Assembly: GCA_905178155.1 (NCBI GenBank)
Contig: CAJINV010000003.1
Span: 4,623,863 to 4,687,862 of the forward strand
Length of the DNA: 64,000 bases
Source of the DNA: Amoebophrya sp. A120
Taxonomy: Eukaryota; Sar; Dinophyceae; Syndiniales; Amoebophryaceae
Direction of reading: 5' to 3'
In this document: piece by piece, positions 57,653-64,000 of the stretch
Numbering within the stretch: the first letter of the stretch is position 1
How the letters are laid out: each line of letters begins with the position of its first letter
The notes under the pieces: model-generated
Told to the model about the DNA's origin: nothing
Databases searched by the model: none
Seen by the model: only the letters and a program-made list of their open reading frames with translations
Program-made: the position numbers and the translations under genes

Positions 57653-59048
57653 ATGGCCGCTGCGCGCTCGCTCCAGCAGGCTAAAAGCAGGATTTCTGCG
57701 TTCCTGATCCAGGAGAAAGCAAACCAAACGGGCAGGTGAATTGGGAAGCCAAACCAAACGGTCAAAGCCTGCTCCGCGGTCCTGATATATCGGTCAGTGT
57801 GTACGAAACGACGGGAAAAGTTCTGTGGCAGGGGAAGCAAGGCGCGCAGTGTCGGACCGAGTTCGCCAATTGGCGGGGCCCAGCGGTTGTAGATAGCGTG
57901 ACTGATCAGAATGGACCGGCTACTGTGGTCAACCGAACCAACAGCGCTGTGGGGCCTTCTCTTGGCAGCGTTGCTGCGTCAAGAGCAGAGTCTTTTTCCC
58001 ACCAGGTAGAAGATTCCTTTGCGCCAGGACTGAGTTCCGCTTCCGCGTCCGCCTCCTCTTTTTCATTGAATGCAACTGCGCAACCCAGAAAGTTGCCCTT
58101 GAAGGGGCAAAAGAGTTCCTTGGAAGAGTGCAACGCGTTCCTCCGCGAGGTGGAGTTTTGTGAGACAAAAATGCAGGCAATTATCCAGCCTGAGCAACCC
58201 TCCTGGTGGGAAGACAAGCGGAATACGCAGTTGCTCGTCCGGCTGGACAAAGTCGCGCAAGGAAACCTGAGTTTCTACACTCGCACGCGGACACTGCTGA
58301 TCCAGGGTAGAGATGCTGCGAAAATACAACAGCGGTTCATCGAGTGGCGTGGCGAGCGATTCGAACGTATACAAAAAGAAATGGAGGCACTGGATGCGGC
58401 TGAGACGGAGAAAAAGGAGAAACAGAAAGCGCGGCCGCGTCCTTCAGCAAAACGGCACCGCAGCAACAGCGGGTTTGCATCGACACACGAGCTCGACGAG
58501 GACACTAGTGATTCGTCCCTCGACGACGACGGCAATGATCTTATTTGCCTACCGAGGAAAATCGAATCGTGCCAATACTGTCCGAGGCCACTGTCGCGAC
58601 ACACGACCCGAGACGGACGCCGCCTGTGTTCCTTCGGCGGAAAGTGGAAGTGCAACGGCTCCTGCGAAGGTCGGTGGTGGTTCGCGGCGGCGCTGAAGGT
58701 GCAGAATGTGCCACAGTCCGACAAGGCGCACGCGTTTCCGGAAGAACTTTTTCCAGACTGCCTGGTCTGCAAAGAGAACTACTCGGTGGACCTTCTCGAG
58801 TATTTGCCTCCGAACAGCGGCCGAGCAGAAGGGCAAGTGACGACTCGCGGCCACCAGGCGCACTTATGCCCCGTTTGCAAACGAGGTGGACGTTGCGAAA
58901 GAGCTTGAGTTGTGTTTCATTTGAATTCGCACCGGAGGAGAATGGACCGCTTACATCGATTTGAATTTTTGATTTTGTTTTTGCAGACTGGAAAACGAAA
59001 AGCTCGAAGTGTTTAGTACAAGAGCGGGCTGCACTTCAATCGGTCTGA
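57653..59048 (+). CDS. Cys-rich, probably zinc-binding protein, unknown
   Basis: Three exons give 410 residues: 57653-57735, 57798-58885 and 58987-59048. Intron 1 is only 62 bp (GTGAAT...GGTCAG); intron 2 is 101 bp with a strong T-rich acceptor (TTTTTGCAG). Both joins keep frame. The N-terminal domain has the motif SVYETTGKVLWQGK, like a small beta-strand pair. A Ser/Ala-rich linker follows, then a helical domain with a basic, nuclear-signal-like stretch (RPRPSAKRHR). The C-terminal third has cysteine pairs (CQYC, CNGSC, CLVC, CPVC) in a zinc-finger-like spacing. The role is not recognised; the basic stretch and fingers would suit a nuclear protein. Without intron 1 the frame has no ATG start, which supports the short intron. 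Confidence 0.6.
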
Positions 59049-59243
59049 GGCTCACAGTCAGTATGGCCACCTTCTGATTCGGTCTTCGTGCTCGCATAAC
59101 TCTTTTCGGTCTTGGTCCAGCAACGATTCAGAATCGGTGCATGCGTACGCATGGTCCGCAACCAATCGGTCTCGGGATTGTCAGTGAACTTTTGCAACAG
59201 TGCGAGCGTTTACTAGCGAGACTGATCTGGTAACCAAATGCGT

Positions 59244-59302
59244 GCGCGCGCGCGCGCAGAGCGCGCGCCGGCCCACGAAGCCGGCGCGCGCGCTCTGCGC
59301 GC
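59244..59302. repeat. GC-only hairpin
   Basis: Inverted arms GCGCGCAGAGCGCGCGCCGG and its complement, 20 or more bp each, around a loop of about 7 bases (CCACGAA). The stem is almost pure G/C and should be very stable. It is not followed by a T tract. Confidence 0.85.
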
Positions 59303-59746
59303 TTGCGATATTGCTTAGCAAACGCAGCGCGAAGGCAGTTGCCGTTACCATATAGGGCAACCGCCGGGGGGCGTGAAGGTCAGGGAAATGGCCAGAAATG
59401 AAGCGGGAGAAGGGAAAAAAAGCGGAGCAGATGGGAAAATGGCCAGGAGGTCAAAAATGTCGCAAAAACGGCAGAAATCAAGCGGGAGAAGGAGAAAAGA
59501 AGACATTTTTGCGGCTTGGCCCACGTGGTATCTGAAAAAGAGGCTGACTATTTTTTGCTTCGCGCGCTGGGCAGCTGCGTTGGAGCAGCAGGTCCGCGAC
59601 CTGTCCGGAAGCCTTGGGCCGCTTCGTAACTGGAAAAAGTTGGAAAAAAAAGGCAAAAAAATTACGCCATAACGTGGGCGGAAGCAATCGTCGGATTTTG
59701 TGCAGATCACCCGGACCACTTAGAAAATGAAAAAAGATGGGAAATT

Positions 59747-60115
59747 GCGCAAAAGCGCAACCCCTCCGCAGGCTTCAAAACTGCCAGTCAGGTGGGGGCG
59801 GTGAAAGTGTGCAGGTCGCCCGGGCCACTTGGGAAATGGGAAAAGAAGAAAAATCCTGCAAAAGCGCAACCCCTCCGCAGGCTTCAAAACTACCAGTCAG
59901 ATGCGGGCGGTGAAAGTGTGCAGGTCGCTGGGGCCACTTGAAAACCAGAAAAAGCGGAAAAATAGCGCAAAAGCGCAATCCCTCCGCAGGCTTCAAAACT
60001 GCCAGCCAGATGCGGGCGGTGGAAGTGTGCAGGTCGCCCGGGATACTTGGAAACCAGAAAAAAGAGCGAAAATGAAAAAAAATTGCGAACCCTCGGCGGG
60101 CTTAGAAACTGGCCA
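59747..60115 (+). repeat. tandem array, 109-bp unit, four copies
   Basis: Landmark AAAAGCGCAAYCCCTCCGCA starts at 59751, 59860 and 59969 (period 109). A fourth, diverged copy is near 60079. Each unit also holds AGTGTGCAGGTCGCC. Confidence 0.85.
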
Positions 60116-60309
60116 CCAAGGGCGGTCCGGCGGGCGCGCGCTTGCGCCGTACCATCGCGATTGGGAAAAAAAAACCGCACTAGAAGCGGGCGGGGGTATG
60201 TTACAAAATCCCCATTTGCCCTGGGTTGTGGGCAGAAATTCGGCATCTTCCCCGGGTCTGAAGTGGACGATTTTGGTGGGCCAGCCCGGGTTCTTTGGTT
60301 TGCGGTTTT

Positions 60310-60505
60310 CCACATACCTTCCTGACCAGGTGGCCAGTTTGTCATGCAGGGGGCTAGAAAGGATGCCCCGTTGCGAAGTTGGATCGGCCACATACCTTCC
60401 TGGCCAGGTGGCCAGTTTGTCATGCACGGGGCTAGAAAGGATGCCCCGCTGCGAGCCAGGTGGCCAGTTTGTCACGCAGGGGGTTAGAAAGGATTCCCCG
60501 CTGCG
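60310..60505 (+). repeat. tandem array, three copies, TTTGTCATGC-bearing
   Basis: Units start around CCAGGTGGCCAGTTTGTCA at 60326, 60404 and 60456 and end in GGATKCCCCGYTGCGA. The first two also share CACATACCTTCCTG upstream, so spacing is 78 then 52 bp. Confidence 0.8.
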
Positions 60506-60578
60506 AAATAGCAGACCGGATTTCGCTTTCAATGCTTATCGCAGGAGCCTGCGGGCCGCCGCGGGCGACAGTAGTTGT

Positions 60579-60600
60579 CCGCGGCCCTTTAGGGCCGCGG
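60579..60600. repeat. 22-bp GC palindrome
   Basis: CCGCGGCCC, loop TTTA, GGGCCGCGG. It is a perfect stem of 9 bp in the spacer upstream of ECM4. Confidence 0.7.
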
Positions 60601-61026
60601 AGATACGAAAGTGCTCCTGTATACATCGAGGAAAACCAAAATCGAAACAAGAGCATGCTTGCTGTCCTAGTCTCCTCTACGGGTATCTCTGCGCTGTTTT
60701 AGTCTGAGTGTTTGTGTTTCCGCTTTTGCACCGGAGGAGTTCATGCACATGCCAGTGGGGGACTTCGCTAACACCATTTTTGGTACTTTTGCCTAGCACC
60801 TGAGTGAACAATAAAACGATGGAGTCATTCGTGCGAACAGGCAGAGGCCTTTGTAAAGAATCTTGATCATGCGAACGTATGTTTTCTGCATGGCACCACT
60901 GAGCGTAATCGATGAACAACACACCTGTGCTTTCTCAGGTCTCCCCTTACGTTTTCCTTTTCGATTTTCTCTCGTGGCAGAAAACACGTCTGCACAAGAG
61001 TTCTTTTGTGTAGGACGTTTTCGGTA

Positions 61027-61066
61027 ATTAAATTTTTTTTTTTTTTAAAAAAAAAAAAAATTTAAT
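61027..61066. repeat. perfect 40-bp A/T palindrome
   Basis: ATTAAA, then 14 T, 14 A and TTTAAT, symmetric about 61046/61047. It lies 39 bp before the ECM4 start codon. Confidence 0.85.
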
Positions 61067-61105
61067 ACGCATTGCGTTGCATTAACATCTTCCAGCATAG
61101 GCACC

Positions 61106-62717
61106 ATGGCGTTCGTCCGTCGCGCGTCGCGGCACCGGGCGAGTTTAGGGGACGCCGAGTTCCCCTACGAGGCCGGGCGGTATGTGCTCTACGTCTCCTA
61201 CGCCTGCCCGTGGGCGAATCGGGCCGCGCTGGTGGCGAAACTGAAGGGTTTGGACGAGAAAGTTCTTCCAATCGTGTCCGTGCATCCCACGTGGCAGCGC
61301 ACGAAGCCGGGCGTGGACTCGCACTGCGGCTGGGTGTTCCGCGCGCCGGGTGCCGGCGTGGTCCCACCCCCTCGCCCTCCTGGACAATGTCACCGCGCAG
61401 GAGGGCAAGGTGGCCAAGGGCTCCGCGCTGAACGAGGTGAGTGCGGCGGGCGAGGCGGGCAAGCAGACCGAAATTCGCACGGCGAACTGCGGGGTGGACA
61501 GCTATTCGGGCTGGAACTGCCGCACGCTGCGCGAGCTCTACGAGAAGTGCGGCGACTCGCTCGAGACCGGGGGAAAATTCACCACGCCGCTGTTGTTCGA
61601 CCGGAAACAGCGCAAAATCGTGAATAACGAGTATTTTGAGTAAAAACGCCCCCACCCCAGAGTTGTCATGCAAATCTGCACGCCAAAAAAGTTAAAGTTT
61701 CTCATGCGGAGCGCCATGAGAGGCATTTTTTACCCGTTTTTTGGAAAAATTTGTGACGCTATAATCAGCATGATATACTAGAACTGTGATGCTGCTGAAT
61801 CAACAGCAGGATTACTCTACGAGGACAAATTTGTCATGCCAAACGACCAAAGCTGGCTGATTTGTCTAGCAGATTCCCCATGTTGACTCTGGTGTGGGGA
61901 CGTTTTTACAAATGATAACGAGTCCTCGGAAATCATTCTGCAGCTGAACAATTGGCCGGCCGACGCGAGCAACGGCGCGACCACCGGAAGTGTGGATTTG
62001 TGTATGATCGGAAATGGAGAAGGCGTAGACTTTGCATTTTTGTAGACTGGAGGTAAAGCAGCTCCTGGTTTCGTCGCTGAGGACGAGAATTTTTTTATGC
62101 GCAACATACTGATTCACTTTCAACACAGTTCGAATTCTCGGTCGGAGCAGAGGATCAAGATTACCGCAGCAAAAATCTGTACTCTCGCACATAGGAAGTT
62201 GAGAAGCAATCCTTTATTTTCCCGATCCATACCCGACCCTCTTCATTTGAAGAAGGATATCGACGAGTGGAACGAGTTCACCTACGACCGCATCAACGAC
62301 GGCGTGTACCAGTGCGGGTTTGCGCGCACCCAGGTCGCGTACGACCGGGCGGTGGAGAAGCTTTCGACCAGCATGCAGAAGCTCGAGGACCGGTTCGCGG
62401 AGGAACCAAACCGCGCGTTTCTGGTCGGCGACCAGCTCACGATTGCCGACGTCCGGCTGTTTCAAACTTTAGTTCGCATGGACGAGTGCTACGTGATCTA
62501 CTTCAAGTGCTACGCCGCGAGTCTGCGAAATTTCCCATTCCTCTTGCGGTACACCGTGCGGATCTACCAGATGCCCGAGGTCCAGGCCTGCACCTTTGTC
62601 CGGGACTGCAAGATCCACTATTTCACCTCGCACCCGCACCTGAATGCGTTCGCCGTGGTCCCGCGGGATTCACAGGTCGTCGAATTGCTGGAGCAACCAC
62701 CCGACACGCTGATCTAA
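61106..62717 (+). CDS. ECM4: glutathionyl-hydroquinone reductase (ECM4/GST-omega-like)
   Basis: Three exons: 61106-61631, 61923-62005 and 62231-62717, about 364 residues. The N-terminal thioredoxin-like domain has the family site LYVSYACPWANR, with catalytic Cys34. The GSH-contact motif NESSEII is rebuilt only when intron 1 is removed. The C-terminal helical domain has GVYQCGFARTQ, then FLVGDQLTIADVRLFQTLVR and a YFTSHPHLN end. The enzyme reduces glutathionyl-hydroquinones with glutathione; cytosolic. Both introns are transposon-like. Within exon 1 the frame slips by one base between about 61345 and 61375, next to a C run (61367-61371); one extra C is the simplest cause, either a base-call error or a true break. 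Confidence 0.88.
61632..61922 (+). mobile_element. introner in ECM4, 8-bp direct repeat
   Basis: Intron 1 of ECM4, 291 bp including one copy of the direct repeat ATAACGAG (61624-61631 and 61915-61922). The ends are inverted repeats TAAAAACG(C)CCCCAC and GTGGGGACGTTTTTA. Excision joins NNE to SSEII, the conserved motif. No GT-AG pair gives this join. The termini resemble those of the CAAATG family. Confidence 0.85.
62006..62230 (+). mobile_element. introner in ECM4, TATA target
   Basis: Intron 2 of ECM4, about 225 bp. The left end GATCGGAAATGGAGAAGG pairs imperfectly with the right end CCTTTATTTTCCCGATC. The flanks read TGT-AT on the left and AT-ACCC on the right; excision plus one AT leaves a TATA and keeps frame (Asp-Leu-Cys-Ile-Pro). 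Borders are not GT-AG. The exact cut is less certain than in the other copies. Confidence 0.65.
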
Positions 62718-64000
62718 TATCCACGGGACAGAGGACGGTTGGAGGGAAGAAGGGCGAGGTTTGTCATGCGGTCAAAGGTTGATGTGGTTCTTGCGCTCAA
62801 GGAGAGACAGTCACAGCAAGTGTCTCTGAGTCGTTAGAACGCATGCATGAGACGGACATTGGAGTCTCATTTTGCATCCTCCTTGTATCGCATGAGAAAC
62901 TTGAAGATGCCTTCATTCCACCCCAGCACGGCCACCTTTCCCGGACGATAAAAGCTCCAAGAGTGGCGCGTCGAAGGGTCTACTCGGCTTTTTGCGAGAT
63001 TTTTTCACAAAGAGAATTTGTTGAGGGCGTAGTTCTTCCGCGGGAGCCGTGGTTTAGGTTTTAATTGATCAGAAGATAAACACTATGTCCAGTTAAAGAA
63101 CCAATTCTGTCCTCACCTGGCACTGCTACCACCAGCAGGGGCAAGAATGCGCAGGGTCTATTTTTATTTTTCCGGTTGTGCTGGGGCTGCTAGGACAATT
63201 GCTGTGATGGAACAACGAACAAGCATGCCACAAGATGACGCGGAGCAAGCGCATGGACGCATGGATAGAATTTACACGAATTTTTGAAGAATAAGATAGG
63301 TACAGACGTTGTCGTGATACCGCTAGAGTTGTTCTTGATCGGTGGACGAAAGTGGTGAAGTTGTTGTAGCTACTTTGACCACTAGAATAAGGAATCAGAA
63401 TCCAACTACACGCTAGCCGTTGCTCGTACCACCCTCGCTGGAATTCTTACGCTCATCCAGCGCGATTCGATCAGATGCTGGACGGAAAATGTCCATGAAA
63501 AGCGTTTCATGCAGCAATACACTGGTTTGATGAAGGAAAGCGCTGCACTTCCAGTGGGGCCGGCTGTAGCAGTTTCAGAATAGCGTTCAGAACGAACGGA
63601 TGGCACTGTCGCTGAAAGAGTTTTTTTCTGAAATGTTTCGTGTCCAGATTCCAGAACCACACGGCAGGGAAACGATGCGGATCAAAGGTTTCGCTCACGT
63701 TGGAAACTTAGCACGAGCGTGTTCAGAAGATTTTCTCTCAGATCCTCTCTTGCACTCACTGTTCGTTCTTGTTGCTTCGGTGCCACGAGTTTAGCGATCT
63801 CCCTTCATGTTAGTCATCTGCTTCTCTGATCTTGTTTTTTCTGCTGAAAGGAGCCGATGAGCCCGGATCATTTTTCAGGTAGGGCAGACGTCAAGGCTGG
63901 TTCTACTCTGATCTCTGATCCCATATCTTGCAGCTCACGTTGAGCGTGCCATACGAGCACTTTGTTTTTGTTGATCGTGTGGTCGATCTTGGTCTTTCTC
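62718..64000. other. intergenic to window end; one weak ORF
   Basis: It contains one TTTGTCATGC motif (62762) soon after the ECM4 stop. A 64-codon frame from the ATG at 63600 has no recognisable domain and is doubtful. Nothing else was recognised. Confidence 0.45.

Larger units (their letters stand above)
59049..61105. other. intergenic region rich in repeats
   Basis: Two kilobases without a supportable gene. It holds a GC hairpin, two tandem arrays, a small GC palindrome and an A/T palindrome, given as separate entries. The 292- and 179-codon frames across 59829-60707 come from the tandem repeats. Confidence 0.7.

Noticed and set aside
59829-60707. 292-codon frame and opposite-strand partners
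   Set aside because: They run across 109-bp and 52/78-bp tandem repeats and show no domain.

Overview
This window is nuclear DNA of a gene-dense, intron-bearing, flagellated protist, most likely an alveolate and probably a dinoflagellate-lineage parasite of the Amoebophrya (syndinian) type. That assignment is inference. It rests on four things. Every gene I can support (16, plus two weak ORFs) lies on the + strand, as in dinoflagellate one-way gene arrays. Spliceosomal introns are short (about 60-250 bp). Ciliary genes are common. Six introns look like transposon-derived 'introners' with terminal inverted repeats (TIRs), five of them with boundaries that are not GT-AG; such invasive introns are known from Amoebophrya. 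Exon joins were inferred by eye from reading-frame continuity and splice signals, not from RNA data.

Layout. 1-7.5 kb: a small membrane protein, a DOT1-like methyltransferase and a Cys-rich single-pass surface protein. 8.4-10.3 kb: a TEX9 orthologue. 11.1-15.1 kb: a polycystin (PKD2/TRPP) channel with a C-terminal WW domain. 16-24 kb: an unknown protein, ribosomal protein eL21 (RPL21), a large probably N-myristoylated protein and a secreted protein. 24.4-28.8 kb: a second polycystin, carrying one 258-bp introner and one 1.46-kb composite introner that contains a nested foldback element. 29.5-32.3 kb: an EF-hand protein whose stop codon abuts a 1.27-kb TIR element with a 5-bp target-site duplication (TSD). 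35-38.6 kb: a kinesin-3 motor with FHA domain, with an introner. 39.5-44.6 kb: a 1,481-residue disordered protein, with an introner. 45.6-48.1 kb: a TPH-like coiled-coil (axonemal type) protein. 48.9-50.9 kb: a polypurine/polypyrimidine satellite with strand switches. 51.2-54.8 kb: an F-box-like protein. 55.7-57.4 kb: GPI8/PIG-K, the catalytic subunit of GPI transamidase. 57.7-59.0 kb: a Cys/His-rich protein. 59.2-61.1 kb: hairpins and tandem repeats. 61.1-62.7 kb: a glutathionyl-hydroquinone reductase (ECM4 family) with two introners and a one-base frame break. The rest has no supportable gene.

The most interesting system here is the set of introners. Three copies share the same termini (CAAATGTAAAA...), sit at TATA-like targets and restore the host frame exactly when the element plus one AT is removed. 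Two of them are the same 258-bp element in opposite orientations, so removal seems to depend on the symmetric ends and not on one strand's splice signals. Related elements show 6- or 8-bp direct repeats, and in ECM4 removal rebuilds a conserved family motif. Several genes (TEX9, two polycystins, kinesin-3, TPH-like and EF-hand proteins) fit roles in the flagellum, but I see no operon-like link beyond shared strand.
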